DNA from: Bacteroidota bacterium
Lineage (GTDB): Bacteria > Bacteroidota > Bacteroidia > B-17B0 > Aurantibacillaceae
Direction: 5' to 3'
NCBI GenBank assembly: GCA_016702705.1
Contig: JADJDM010000001.1
Coordinates: forward strand, 496,001 to 560,000
DNA length: 64,000 nucleotides
Shown: piece by piece, positions 7,546 through 16,964 of the stretch
Position numbering within the stretch: the stretch's first letter is position 1
How the letters are laid out: each line of letters opens with the position of its first letter
Notes under the pieces: generated by a model
Seen by the model: only the letters and a program-made list of their open reading frames with translations
Database searches by the model: none
What the model was told of the DNA's origin: nothing
Translations under genes and position numbers: made by a program

Positions 7546-9027
7546 TTATTCTGTTGGCTTAGGAGGATTATTGTTTGGGTTATTTTGTGGAGGTTTTGGA
7601 CCTCTGTTTTGATTATTGTGTTTTGGTTTATGCTGAGGTTTACCTTCTCCTTGTGGCTTGTTTAGCTGATTAGGATTTGGTTTACGCTCACCCTGTGGTT
7701 TATTTTGTTGGTTAGGATTTGGCTTACGCTCTAACTTAGGTTTGTTTTCTCCCTGTGGTTTATTAAGTTGATTAGGGTTAGGTTTACGCTCCCCTTGTTG
7801 TTGAGGTTTAGCTTCGCCTTGCAGTTGATTAGGATTTTTCGGTTTATTATGTTGAGGCCGGTTATTATTATTTTTGTTACGATTGTTGTTATTGTTTTTA
7901 TTCTTACTCTTATCAAAACGAGTGATGCTATCTTGTCCAACAACGTTTTCGTAATCAGGAATAATTTCTTTTTCGGCAGCTTCAACAACAATAGCAGCAA
8001 GCTGATCAGGAGTTTCACCGTTTTTATTTAATTCAATTACACGCTTTACATCATCAACACTTACCGGAATAAAATTATCGTGTTCACCCATATAAGTAAA
8101 CCACATAATACGACGGAAGATATCTGTTTTTTGATGGAAAGCAGTTCCTTTAGCTGTTTTTAATTTAAGATTATCTGTTGTAGGAAAATCTTTAATAGCA
8201 TCTAAGTAAGAATCTAATTCATAGTTTAAACAGCATTTTAATTTACCACATTGCCCCGCTAACTTAAGTGGGTTTAATGATAATTGCTGGTAACGTGCTG
8301 CAGATGTTGATACCGAACGAAAATCAGTTAACCAAGTTGAACAACACAATTCTCTTCCGCATGAACCAATTGCCCCTAAACGGCTAGCTTCCTGACGTGC
8401 ACCAATTTGACGCATTTCAATACGTACTTTAAATTCATCAGCTAATGTTTTAATTAATTGACGAAAATCTACACGTGCATCAGCTGTGTAATAAAAAATT
8501 GCTTTTGTTTTATCGCCTTGGTATTCTACATCACTAATCTTCATTTGCAAACCATGTTGTATAGCAAAGGTTCTTGCTTTGTACATGGTTGGCGTTTCAA
8601 GCTCTTGCGCTTCTTGCCACTTATCAATATCAGTTTGTTTTGCTTTGCGATAGATTTTTTTAATCTCTTCACTATCTAAAGCAATCTTCTTTTTCTTTAA
8701 TTGTAAACGTACCACTTCACCCATTGCCGAAACAACGCCAATATCATGCCCCGGAGAGGACTCAACAGCAATTACATCGCCAACGCTAAGGGTTAGGTTA
8801 TTTACATTCTTAAAAAATTCTTTACGCGAATTTTTAAAACGAACTTCTATTATATCAAAAGGAGCTTGACCCGAAGGCAACTCCATATTAGAAAGCCAAT
8901 CGAAAACATTGAGTTTATTGCAGCCTCCAGTTGAGCAAGTACCAGTTGCACTTCCGCAACCCGCTACCTTCTCGTTAGGATCGTTATAATTCCCTCTTCC
9001 GTTTGTACTACAACTACTACAGCCCAT
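7546..9027 (-). CDS. ricT: RicT/YaaT-like PSP1-domain protein with a long low-complexity tail
   Basis: The PSP1 C-terminal family member has the paired Cys motifs SCGRELCCSTW and GQCGKLKCCLNYEL. In Bacillus, RicT belongs to an Fe-S RicAFT complex affecting RNA maturation. The longer frame begins at 9084, but the start at 9027 (MGCSSCSTNGRG) is preferred, as it gives the conserved Cys-rich N-terminus. The last ~120 residues are Asn/Lys/Pro/Gln-rich, with several repeats of the type ERKPNPNQ-NKPQGE. This tail is longer and more repetitive than needed for the conserved core. It lies directly upstream of gldH. Confidence 0.85.
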   Translation of the reverse strand: MGCSSCSTNGRGNYNDPNEKVAGCGSATGTCSTGGCNKLNVFDWLSNMELPSGQAPFDIIEVRFKNSRKEFFKNVNNLTLSVGDVIAVESSPGHDIGVVSAMGEVVRLQLKKKKIALDSEEIKKIYRKAKQTDIDKWQEAQELETPTMYKARTFAIQHGLQMKISDVEYQGDKTKAIFYYTADARVDFRQLIKTLADEFKVRIEMRQIGARQEASRLGAIGSCGRELCCSTWLTDFRSVSTSAARYQQLSLNPLKLAGQCGKLKCCLNYELDSYLDAIKDFPTTDNLKLKTAKGTAFHQKTDIFRRIMWFTYMGEHDNFIPVSVDDVKRVIELNKNGETPDQLAAIVVEAAEKEIIPDYENVVGQDSITRFDKSKNKNNNNNRNKNNNNRPQHNKPKNPNQLQGEAKPQQQGERKPNPNQLNKPQGENKPKLERKPNPNQQNKPQGERKPNPNQLNKPQGEGKPQHKPKHNNQNRGPKPPQNNPNNNPPKPTE

Positions 9028-9119
9028 GATTACATTTATACAAGAACCAAAGATACTAAAATTTGATTGAAAAGCTATTTGCAAAAGGGGAATAAGTTTT
9101 TACCTAACTTATTGTATAT

Positions 9120-11531
9120 TTGGCACTTATTGTGATTTTAAGCAAATTTAAAATACCTAAAGTTCTGTTTGTTTATGCGTTGAGCATTTGTATGTTTTAT
9201 GCATGTAAAAATCAAACTAAAACAGAAAAGCCAATAAAATGGTCGCCTGAAGTGGAGGCGAAATTAAGTGACACAAGTAAAGTAAATTACATTGTGGATT
9301 CACTAAAGATTTTACTTAATAATGCAATTACAGATACGGAATCAATAAATATTGTAAACGATATTGCCCAATACTGGAGAGGTGAAAGTACTTTGTTGCT
9401 TAGTAAAGAAACATATAGAAAAAGTAGGGAGTTGAATTATGAGTATGGCAAGGCAGATGCGCTATGCAGGCAATCTATATACTATTACCGTAAGTTTGAT
9501 TTTAACTTGGCAGATAGTTTATTGGAGGCATCTCATGGAATGGTAATAAAAATGAGCGATAAAAAACTACTAGCACAATCATATCATTGGTTAGGAGAGT
9601 TTAATAAAGTGAAGAATAATTCGGATACTGCTGAATATTTTTTTAATAAATCAATTGAAATTGCGAAGGAAATAAAAGACACTATACGCTTGATTACTGT
9701 TTCTTCTTCATTAGGCGATATGTATAGGGTTCATAATAAGTACGACGAAGCAATTGCAACACTTAGTTCCACAGTGGAATTAGCAATTGCAAATCATGAA
9801 AAAATGAAATTAGCCACCTGTTATAGTTACCTAGGAGATATTTATCGTGTGCAAAATAATTACTCTAAGGCAATGGAGTATTTTAATAAGGCCTTATTAA
9901 TTGCTTATGAAATAAAGGATAAAACACGAATTGTTACCTGTCTTTCATCAATTGGTAATATTTATAATATGCAAGGCGATGCAGATAAAGCAACTGAAAA
10001 CCTTGAAAAAAGTACTGTTATTGCGAGGGAGATAAACGATAAATTACTAATTATTTTTACCTTAAGTTCAACTGGAGAAGCAAACATTACAGCGAAAAAA
10101 TATGATAAAGCAGAAAAGTATTTTAGGGAAGCCCTGCAACTTGCTACATCTGTAGATGAATCGGCACAAATGGCCTTTTGCTATAATTCATTGGGAAGGC
10201 TTTATTTGGCCACTTACCAGTATGATTTATCAATAGAGTATAATGAAAAGGCTATACAAATTGCAAAAGAGTATCAATTTGAGAATAGAGAAATTGACGC
10301 ATACATAAGCATGGCCGAATGTTATATCATAAAATCAGATTATGCAAATGCAAAAAAATATTCCTTGATGGCTTTGGAAAAATCACAGTCGAATTGTTTG
10401 TTGGAAAACACCAAACTATCAGCTCATTTACTTTACCGGCTTTACACCTATGATGGCGATTATAAAAACGCTTTAAAAATGCACGAACTGTATTTGGACA
10501 CCAAAGAAAAAATTGGAAATGAAGAGGAAGTAAAGAAGTTTGCAGCGCTTGAATACCAAGGAAAAGAAGATTTATTTAAAATAGAACAAGAAAAGAAAAA
10601 CGCAGTATTTGAAGCAGAGAAACTAAAGAAGGAAGAGGAATTTAAACATCAACGTACAATTTTAATCGCTGTTTCTTTTGGTTTGATTTTACTGATTGGT
10701 TTAGCCTTTATTATTTTCCGCAGTCTGCAACAAAACAAAAGGGCGAATAAAATTATTACCGAACAAAAACATTTGGTTGAAGAAAAGCAAAAAGAAATTA
10801 TTGATAGTATTAATTACGCGAAGCGTATTCAATATACCTTGCTAGCGCATGATACTTTATTGAAAGAGAATTTAAAAGACCATTTTGTGTATTTTAATCC
10901 TAAGGATATTGTAAGTGGAGATTTTTACTGGGCAACAAAACACAAAGATAAATTTTATTTAGCAGTTTGTGATAGCACAGGACATGGTGTTCCTGGCGCG
11001 TTCATGAGCTTACTAAACATAAGTTTTTTAAATGAAGCAATTACCGAGAGAGGAATTGAACAACCAAACGAAATATTAAATTACGTGCGTGAACGACTTA
11101 CAACAAGTGTAAGTAAAGAAGGGCAAAAGGATGGTTTTGATGGAATTTTAGTGTGTATTGATAAAAACAAAAACACCGTTCAATACGCAGCAGCAAACAA
11201 TGCCCCGCTTATAATTAATAATGGTGAGTTTAAAGAACTTCCTAAAGACCGCATGCCAGTTGGAGTAGGGGAGCGCAAAGAAAACTTTACATTACATACA
11301 ATAGAAGTTATAGAAGGCGACATTTTGTATTTATACACCGATGGTTATGCTGACCAATTTGGTGGACCAAGGGGCAAGAAATTTAAATACAAACCCTTAA
11401 ACGAAATGCTTGCAAAAAATAGCGATAAACCTTTATCAGAGCAATCAACAATTTTAAGTGAACAGTTTAATAATTGGAAAGGTAGTTTAGAGCAAGTAGA
11501 TGATGTAATGGTAATAGGAATAAGAATTTAA
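9120..11531 (+). CDS. TPR-repeat sensor with a cytoplasmic SpoIIE-type PP2C phosphatase domain
   Basis: An 803-residue protein. A lipobox-like signal (MFYAC, about residue 29) leads into roughly eight tetratricopeptide repeats (residues 80-470). Then come a short coiled coil, one transmembrane helix (about 517-540), another coiled segment, and a SpoIIE/RsbU-type phosphatase domain. Metal-binding motifs are visible: SGDFYWA, CDSTGHGVPGAF, YTDGYADQFGG and QVDDVMVIG. It should dephosphorylate an anti-sigma-factor antagonist or similar partner, but none is encoded nearby. The start is uncertain: TTG at 9120 or GTG at 9132. A TATATTTG box at 9115-9122 favours the latter. It sits between ricT and holB. 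Confidence 0.85.
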   Translation: MALIVILSKFKIPKVLFVYALSICMFYACKNQTKTEKPIKWSPEVEAKLSDTSKVNYIVDSLKILLNNAITDTESINIVNDIAQYWRGESTLLLSKETYRKSRELNYEYGKADALCRQSIYYYRKFDFNLADSLLEASHGMVIKMSDKKLLAQSYHWLGEFNKVKNNSDTAEYFFNKSIEIAKEIKDTIRLITVSSSLGDMYRVHNKYDEAIATLSSTVELAIANHEKMKLATCYSYLGDIYRVQNNYSKAMEYFNKALLIAYEIKDKTRIVTCLSSIGNIYNMQGDADKATENLEKSTVIAREINDKLLIIFTLSSTGEANITAKKYDKAEKYFREALQLATSVDESAQMAFCYNSLGRLYLATYQYDLSIEYNEKAIQIAKEYQFENREIDAYISMAECYIIKSDYANAKKYSLMALEKSQSNCLLENTKLSAHLLYRLYTYDGDYKNALKMHELYLDTKEKIGNEEEVKKFAALEYQGKEDLFKIEQEKKNAVFEAEKLKKEEEFKHQRTILIAVSFGLILLIGLAFIIFRSLQQNKRANKIITEQKHLVEEKQKEIIDSINYAKRIQYTLLAHDTLLKENLKDHFVYFNPKDIVSGDFYWATKHKDKFYLAVCDSTGHGVPGAFMSLLNISFLNEAITERGIEQPNEILNYVRERLTTSVSKEGQKDGFDGILVCIDKNKNTVQYAAANNAPLIINNGEFKELPKDRMPVGVGERKENFTLHTIEVIEGDILYLYTDGYADQFGGPRGKKFKYKPLNEMLAKNSDKPLSEQSTILSEQFNNWKGSLEQVDDVMVIGIRI

Positions 11532-12658
11532 CCCGCCTTCTTAATATTCAACAGCTCATTCATTTTTAAACTCATATCCATAAATAAAATTTTAGGATTT
11601 GCGTTTCTTTCTACGTGGTAATAAGCTTTATTAAACTCTTCTACAATAAGCTCGTAATTACCCATGTGTACAAAGGATGCAAACTTTTTTAAGAAGTCTA
11701 ATTCTTCGTTTCTAGCTCGCACCAAGGTTTCTCCGCCACTGTTTAATAATAAACACTCGCGTAATAATTGTAAGCTATAAGTAAGAAAGTATTTTTGTTT
11801 TTCTCTTCCCATGGTTGCTGTTTGGTCAATCCAAGGGTTTATTTTAAATGCATTAAATTTTAAAGCAGTACGCATAAATACCTGAAAGTGTTCTAGCAAG
11901 GCGGTATTACTATCCTGTTCTCCTGCAATGTGCAATGCTTCACGCACATTACCTTCTGATAAATTAGCGCAGTATTCAGCTGTTTGTGCGTTTAATCCTT
12001 TTGTTTCTTGCAAAAACGCACTTATTTCATCGGTACTTGCTAAACCAAATTTAACTAACTGTGTACGTGAAATAATAGTAGTAAGCAATTGCTCGGCGCT
12101 ATTACACACTAAAATAAAAATCGTTTTATCAGGTGGTTCTTCTAATATTTTCAGCAATTTGTTTGCAGCAGCAGTATTCATTTTTTCGGGCTGCCAAATC
12201 ACCATTATTTTATAACCACCTTCGTAGCTGGTGTAGCTCAATGCTTTGATGATGTTGTTACTTTCTTCTGTTGCAATCGTAGGCTGTTTGTTTTCTGCAT
12301 TTAGTTCATTAAACCAATCTTGCTGATTCATGAATGGCTTAGAAAGAAAAGTTTCTCTAAATTCAGTTATTACATCTAAACTCAACTTTACATCCTTACT
12401 ACTTGCAATAGGATAAACAAAATGTAAATCAGGATGTGCTAGTTTATTAATTTTTTGACAAGCGGGGCAAGTATTACAAGGCTCTCCGTTAGTTTTATTA
12501 ATACAAAAAATATACTGGGCAAATGTAACAGCAGTTGTAAGATGCCCAACACCTTCACTTCCCAAAAACAATAAAGCATGAGGAATACGCTCATCGTCGG
12601 CCATACGGCGTAAACGATTTTTTATTTCTAATTGTCCTGGAACGTTTGAAAAAAGCAT
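11528..12658 (-). CDS. holB: DNA polymerase III delta-prime subunit
   Basis: This is the clamp-loader subunit of the replicative polymerase (376 residues). The AAA+ core is recognisable: a degenerate P-loop GSEGVGH in which the Lys is lost, as is usual for delta-prime; the zinc-binding Cys cluster C-N-TCPAC; the KMNTAAANKLLKILEEPP segment; and an arginine-finger-like ISRTQ. It converges with the SpoIIE phosphatase gene (4-bp overlap of ends) and diverges from gldC. The minus-strand order holB-(insert)-ricT-gldH resembles a conserved Bacteroidota cluster. Confidence 0.92.
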   Translation of the reverse strand: MLFSNVPGQLEIKNRLRRMADDERIPHALLFLGSEGVGHLTTAVTFAQYIFCINKTNGEPCNTCPACQKINKLAHPDLHFVYPIASSKDVKLSLDVITEFRETFLSKPFMNQQDWFNELNAENKQPTIATEESNNIIKALSYTSYEGGYKIMVIWQPEKMNTAAANKLLKILEEPPDKTIFILVCNSAEQLLTTIISRTQLVKFGLASTDEISAFLQETKGLNAQTAEYCANLSEGNVREALHIAGEQDSNTALLEHFQVFMRTALKFNAFKINPWIDQTATMGREKQKYFLTYSLQLLRECLLLNSGGETLVRARNEELDFLKKFASFVHMGNYELIVEEFNKAYYHVERNANPKILFMDMSLKMNELLNIKKAG

Positions 12659-12724
12659 GCGCTAATTTACTATATTCTATAAAAAACCTAACAAATAGTT
12701 TTCAATTAATATTGCCGAAATAGG

Positions 12725-12732
12725 TATCTTTG
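12725..12732 (+). promoter_or_regulatory. Bacteroidota -7 box (TATCTTTG) for gldC
   Basis: A perfect TAnnTTTG box ends only 4 nt before the gldC ATG at 12737, so transcription would begin at or near the start codon. A clear -33 TTG at the right spacing is not visible. Confidence 0.5.
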
Positions 12733-12736
12733 TACC

Positions 12737-13060
12737 ATGACAACATCAGAAATAAAATTTGCAGTAACGGTAGATGAAAACCATTTACCTCATAAATTAG
12801 AGTGGGAAGCTAAAGAAGCAGGCGAAAAAGGCGATTGTGGAAGCATTATGCTTGCTATGTGGGATAAAAAAGAGAACAATACTATGCGTATTGATTTGTG
12901 GACAAAAGACATGAGCGTGGATGAAATGAAAAAGTTTTATCATCAAAACGTAATGACCTTAACAGATACTTACATTCGTGCAACAGGCGATGAAGTAACT
13001 GCTACGCGTGTGAAAGCCTTTTTTAAAGAGCTGGGCAAGGATATGAATGTGTTGGGATAA
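12737..13060 (+). CDS. gldC: Gliding motility protein GldC
   Basis: A 107-residue cytoplasmic protein beginning MTTSEIKFAVTVDENHLP. It contains the family pattern LPHKLEWEA, then SIMLAMWDKKENNTMRIDLWTKDM, then MKKFYHQNV-TLTDTYIRATGD. It closely fits GldC, an accessory gliding protein in Flavobacterium that is not absolutely essential for movement. A promoter box lies immediately upstream, and no ribosome-binding site is visible between it and the ATG. The ispF gene begins 14 bp after its stop. Confidence 0.9.
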   Translation: MTTSEIKFAVTVDENHLPHKLEWEAKEAGEKGDCGSIMLAMWDKKENNTMRIDLWTKDMSVDEMKKFYHQNVMTLTDTYIRATGDEVTATRVKAFFKELGKDMNVLG

Positions 13061-13074
13061 TTAATACAAACGAA

Positions 13075-13557
13075 ATGAAAATAAAAGTAGGATTTGGATT
13101 TGATGTGCATCAATTAGTTGAAGGCAGAGAACTTTGGTTAGGTGGTGTAAAAATAGATCATCACAAAGGAGCTGATGGACATAGCGACGCTGATGTGTTG
13201 CTACACGCAATATGCGACGCTTTATTGGGTGCAGCAAACTTACGGGACATTGGTTTTCATTTTTCAAATACCGATTCGAAATACAAAAACATTGATAGTA
13301 AAGTTTTATTAAAAGAAGTTGTTGCCTTATTAGAAGCTAAAAATTACCGCATAGGAAATGTTGACGCTACTTTGTGTATGGAGCAACCAAAAATAAATCC
13401 ACACATTACAGCTATGCAAGAAGTACTAGCGCCCATCATGAAAATTTCAGTAGAAGATATTTCTATAAAAGCTACAACCAATGAAGGTCTTGGTTATGTT
13501 GGTTCTGAAAATGGTGTGAATGCCTATGCAGTTGCGCTAATTGAAAGGATTGATTAA
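13075..13557 (+). CDS. ispF: 2-C-methyl-D-erythritol 2,4-cyclodiphosphate synthase
   Basis: IspF of the MEP isoprenoid pathway, 160 residues, acting as a cytosolic trimer. The zinc and substrate motifs are visible: FGFDVHQL (zinc Asp and His), ADGHSDADVLLHAICDALLGAA (zinc His), GFHFSNTD, and TTNEGLGYVGSENGVNAYAVAL at the end. Homologues usually have GTHFPDTD, so this copy varies slightly in the flexible loop. It lies 14 bp after gldC and overlaps batE by 4 bp at the convergent end. Confidence 0.95.
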   Translation: MKIKVGFGFDVHQLVEGRELWLGGVKIDHHKGADGHSDADVLLHAICDALLGAANLRDIGFHFSNTDSKYKNIDSKVLLKEVVALLEAKNYRIGNVDATLCMEQPKINPHITAMQEVLAPIMKISVEDISIKATTNEGLGYVGSENGVNAYAVALIERID

Positions 13558-14315
13558 TACAAGCCTAAATTTTTGGTTTCAATCCAACCCTCGTTTCCGT
13601 TATCTAATTGTATCGAAGTCCAATCAGTATTACTTTCTAGTACAGCAACTTTAGCTCCTTCGTGCAATTTAAATTGTTCTTTACTTTCTGCAACTGGCAT
13701 ACTTAAAGCGGAAACTTCTTTTTCCAACACTATTGCGTTTTTGTGACTTGTTATTTCTGCTAAAGCAAATGAACCAAGTACAAATGAAATCACACACATT
13801 AAAACACTAAAGCTTCCAAGCCAAAAATGTAGCTTTCTCATTCGTGTGCTAATTCTAAATAACACAAAAAACAGCATGCCTAAAAACAAACTAACAATAC
13901 CAAACCATGCCCAGCCTGTTGTACTAAAAATGTGCAAAATCCCCGACTCAATGTTTTTAGCGAAATAGTTTTCCTTAATTTCAATTTGATCAACAGTTCT
14001 TTTGTTTGCTATGGTTAGGTTGTGTTTTACATCTTCATCAGAGGGATTTAATTTGTGTGCTAATTGGTAATGATAAATTGCTTTTCCAATTTCATTGTTT
14101 TTATAATAAGCATTACCAAGGTTGTAATATAATTCAGAAGACACTTCGCCACTTGCAACAATTTTTTTATAATCGTTTATTGCATTTTCATACTCCGCTT
14201 TATCATACGATTTTTTTGCAGATGAAAGCAAGGCAGTATTATCTGCAAATAAACTGGCAGAGCAACTGAGCAATAAAGCCAGTAAGAGTATACTAAGCTT
14301 TTGTTTCATCTTCAA
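13554..14315 (-). CDS. batE: BatE: TPR protein with SH3-like C-terminus
   Basis: The last gene of the Bat operon, 253 residues. A signal or membrane segment at residues 5-24 is followed by two TPR motifs (SSELYYNLGNAYYKNNEIG and KAIYHYQLAHKLNPSD). Two transmembrane helices near 130-185 follow, and then a bacterial SH3-like domain ending in WIETKNLGLY. Its start overlaps the end of batD by 23 nt, which implies translational coupling. In Bacteroides the Bat proteins contribute to aerotolerance and envelope integrity. Confidence 0.87.
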   Translation of the reverse strand: MKMKQKLSILLLALLLSCSASLFADNTALLSSAKKSYDKAEYENAINDYKKIVASGEVSSELYYNLGNAYYKNNEIGKAIYHYQLAHKLNPSDEDVKHNLTIANKRTVDQIEIKENYFAKNIESGILHIFSTTGWAWFGIVSLFLGMLFFVLFRISTRMRKLHFWLGSFSVLMCVISFVLGSFALAEITSHKNAIVLEKEVSALSMPVAESKEQFKLHEGAKVAVLESNTDWTSIQLDNGNEGWIETKNLGLY

Positions 14316-16194
14316 TTTTAGTTATTAATTCAACCGTATTATTATATACCACATTAATATCGTTACTTACAGCAGCAGGAGCGTATCGTGCAACATCGCA
14401 ATCGTTTAATGTAGAAATTAGTTTACTAATAGTTTCAGTAGGAACTTGTTTTTTGCTTAACTGCAATTCAATGTTTTCTTTTGATAATTCGGCAACCGGA
14501 ATATTTAACTTGTTACTGATATAACTATTTAGGGCAATTGAAATTTCTTGATAAAAAGCATCTTTGTCATTTTGTTTTTTAAACACCTCTGCTTTTACTA
14601 ATTGTTTACGAGCAAGCTTAGCCGCCTTACGTTCTTTAACCGCAACTATATCGCTATTTAGTTTTTGCATTTTACCATGCGTTACAACAAAGCCTGCAAA
14701 TAATAAAATAGGTAGAGCCATTAGCGCATAATGTTTCCACGAAGAGAAAAAGAAAGTATCAGCTTTTTCTAATTGTATATCTTTAGTTTTCAAATAACGA
14801 ATATCGTTTTCTTTTGCTTCAACACTTGTTTTGGAAACGCTAGGGTCAACCGCAACAGTTGCATTTGAACCATTTGGGTCAGGACTTACACTAATGTTGA
14901 ATTCGGGTGCAGGAACATGAACGTATGTTTTTTTCTCAGGATCAAAATAACTAAAGTCTAAATCTTTAATTACAAACTCTCCTGGCTTGCGCGGAATTAA
15001 AAGGTAATCGTATGTTTTTGTTCCGCTAAAACTTCCACCTTCATTGTAATTTTCAGTTATTTTTGGTTCGTAGGTTTCAAACCCATCAGGGAAAGTAATT
15101 TTAGGAGCATCGGTAATTTTAATGTTTCCTTTTCCAGCAACACTTAGTTTTAGATTTATACTTTCGTTAGCTTTTACTTTCTCTTTCGATATTTCTGCTT
15201 TTAAACTAAAATTACCCACAGCACCACTAAAGTTAGCTGGCTTATCTTTTTCGGGAAGAGCTTTTACATCAATAGTAATTGCTTTGCTTTTAGCTTTTAC
15301 AACTACATCTTCATAACCGCCACCACCAAAAAATTGCTCGAATATATTTTGTGGTTGTTTCCCGCTTCTCTTTCTTACAATGCAATCAATCTCCATTGGT
15401 TCAATAGTAAGTTGTCCAGCGCGTTGAGGAAACAAATAGGACTTAGTAAACTCAGCAACATAATACATTACGCCATCAATATTTTCTTGTCCAAGCTCAA
15501 TCTGTTTATTTTTCTGGTTTTCGTTTTGACTCCAAAAACCATTGTAGCTAGGCATTTTATAATTTTGAAATCCTCTTAAATTTAAACGAGAATACACTTT
15601 TTGTGTAACCACAATTTGTTCATCAATGTAGCAGGATTTTTTTGTTACGAATGTTCTAATAAATACATCATCATTCGATTTATCTGAAGAATATTGTGGC
15701 GTTGTTGCAGTTGTGTTTTGTTGATTAGCGTAAGGATTGTAAGCGTTATTCGAGTTTTGGGTATTATTTTGATTATTCTGTTGCGCTGCGCCTTTTACTT
15801 CTATTGGAATTACATTCGATTCTAATTTAGTACCATTAACAACAATACTTGCGGCACCAATGGTAAACTTACCTTCTTTTTTCGCACTCAGCATGTATGA
15901 TAATGAAATAGACTGCGACATGCTACCATTTACAATTTGCATACTTGACGATTGATTAGGGCCAGAGTAAACATCAAAATCAGAAAGATTAGGAGCTTTA
16001 AAATTACTTGCAGAGGTGTTGATGGTAAAAGCTATTTGAAACACTTCACCAACACTTACTTTATTTTTACTTGTTTGAGCTGTAAATTTTTGTGCAAAAG
16101 ATTGAGACGAAAATAAACTAATAAGCATAAACAACAAACTTGCTTTAGGCAGGATTCTGTTGGTAGGCTTTATTATTTCAATCTCTTTTTTCAC
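14293..16194 (-). CDS. batD: BatD: periplasmic beta-domain protein with a C-terminal membrane anchor
   Basis: A 633-residue precursor with a signal peptide (about 15-34, ending SFA). Repeated immunoglobulin-like beta domains follow, with motifs such as VSVGEVFQIAF, then YLFPQRAGQLTIEPMEI and LLIPRKPGEFVIKDL typical of BatD. A transmembrane helix sits near residue 485-510, then a basic cytoplasmic helical tail. An Asn/Gln-rich linker lies near residue 140-165. It is placed between batC and batE. The protein is expected to act with the von Willebrand proteins BatA and BatB at the inner membrane. Confidence 0.9.
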   Translation of the reverse strand: MKKEIEIIKPTNRILPKASLLFMLISLFSSQSFAQKFTAQTSKNKVSVGEVFQIAFTINTSASNFKAPNLSDFDVYSGPNQSSSMQIVNGSMSQSISLSYMLSAKKEGKFTIGAASIVVNGTKLESNVIPIEVKGAAQQNNQNNTQNSNNAYNPYANQQNTTATTPQYSSDKSNDDVFIRTFVTKKSCYIDEQIVVTQKVYSRLNLRGFQNYKMPSYNGFWSQNENQKNKQIELGQENIDGVMYYVAEFTKSYLFPQRAGQLTIEPMEIDCIVRKRSGKQPQNIFEQFFGGGGYEDVVVKAKSKAITIDVKALPEKDKPANFSGAVGNFSLKAEISKEKVKANESINLKLSVAGKGNIKITDAPKITFPDGFETYEPKITENYNEGGSFSGTKTYDYLLIPRKPGEFVIKDLDFSYFDPEKKTYVHVPAPEFNISVSPDPNGSNATVAVDPSVSKTSVEAKENDIRYLKTKDIQLEKADTFFFSSWKHYALMALPILLFAGFVVTHGKMQKLNSDIVAVKERKAAKLARKQLVKAEVFKKQNDKDAFYQEISIALNSYISNKLNIPVAELSKENIELQLSKKQVPTETISKLISTLNDCDVARYAPAAVSNDINVVYNNTVELITKIEDETKA

Positions 16195-16243
16195 GATACT
16201 AATTTAGTTAATCTAATAAGGCTTGGCTGTTAAAAAATCTAAA

Positions 16244-16964
16244 TTACCAATCCTTTTCGGGCTTAGTGTTTTCGCCCTTTTTCGCCTTTGTGTTTTTTGC
16301 CGTTTGCTATTTTCTTTTCGTTATTTTTTAATGCATCTAACATACGTTGAGCCTCTTCCTTGCTCATGGCGCCTTGTTGAGGCTGATTCTCTTTTTTCTC
16401 GTCGTTCTTATTATTCAAATCCTGTTTACCGTTTTCGTCTTTTTTCTCTTCGTTTTTGTTTTGATTGCTTTTATTATCCTGATTGTCTTGTCCGCCACCG
16501 CCCTGTTTTTTCTGCTCTTGTAGTTTTTTTTGTGCCCAAGCTAAGTTGTAACGTGTGCTATCATCCTTTGCATTAATCTTCAATGAGTTTTTGTAAGCAG
16601 AAATTGCCTTTTCGTAATCTTTCTTTTTTAAGTAAGAATTACCAAGGTTATGAAAGGTTGGTCCAAGTGTATCTTTGTTGTTTGTTGACCTTACAACAGT
16701 TTCGTATTGCGAAATGGCATCCGCATATTTTCCTTGTTTGTAATATGCGTTTCCTAAATTGTATTCGCCTTTTAAGTAGTTTGGTTTTTCGTTAATAGCG
16801 TGCAAGTATTTTTTTTCTGCATCTGCATATTTTCCTTTTTCGTATTTGTCGTTACCAGCACGCAATGTTTTTTTCTCTGCCTGTGCAGAAGCATTGTTTA
16901 CTGATAAAAGCAAGGCTCCAATCAACAGAAAAACTCCGAAGCTATATGTAGTTATTAGTCTCAT
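16244..16964 (-). CDS. batC: BatC: TPR protein (end frameshifted)
   Basis: A signal peptide is followed by at least three TPR units (GEYNLGNAYYKQGKY, then FHNLGNSYLKKKDYEKA, then TRYNLAWAQKKLQ). A Lys/Gln/Asn-rich linker precedes the end. The start at 16964 is chosen because it gives the ATGA overlap with batB; a longer frame begins at 17000. The uncorrected frame stops at 16263. Dropping one base from the T6 run at 16293-16298 gives an end KPEKDW and a stop at 16244, matching the KxEKDW ending usual for BatC. That points to a homopolymer error. Confidence 0.82.

Noticed and set aside
7731..8018. Leucine/isoleucine-rich small frame within ricT
   Set aside because: It is a shadow of the Asn/Lys-rich tail in another frame.
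16223..16576. Plus-strand 117-residue frame opposite batC
   Set aside because: Its cysteine- and phenylalanine-rich composition is the antisense of the Lys/Gln-rich BatC linker; the batC frame has clear TPRs.
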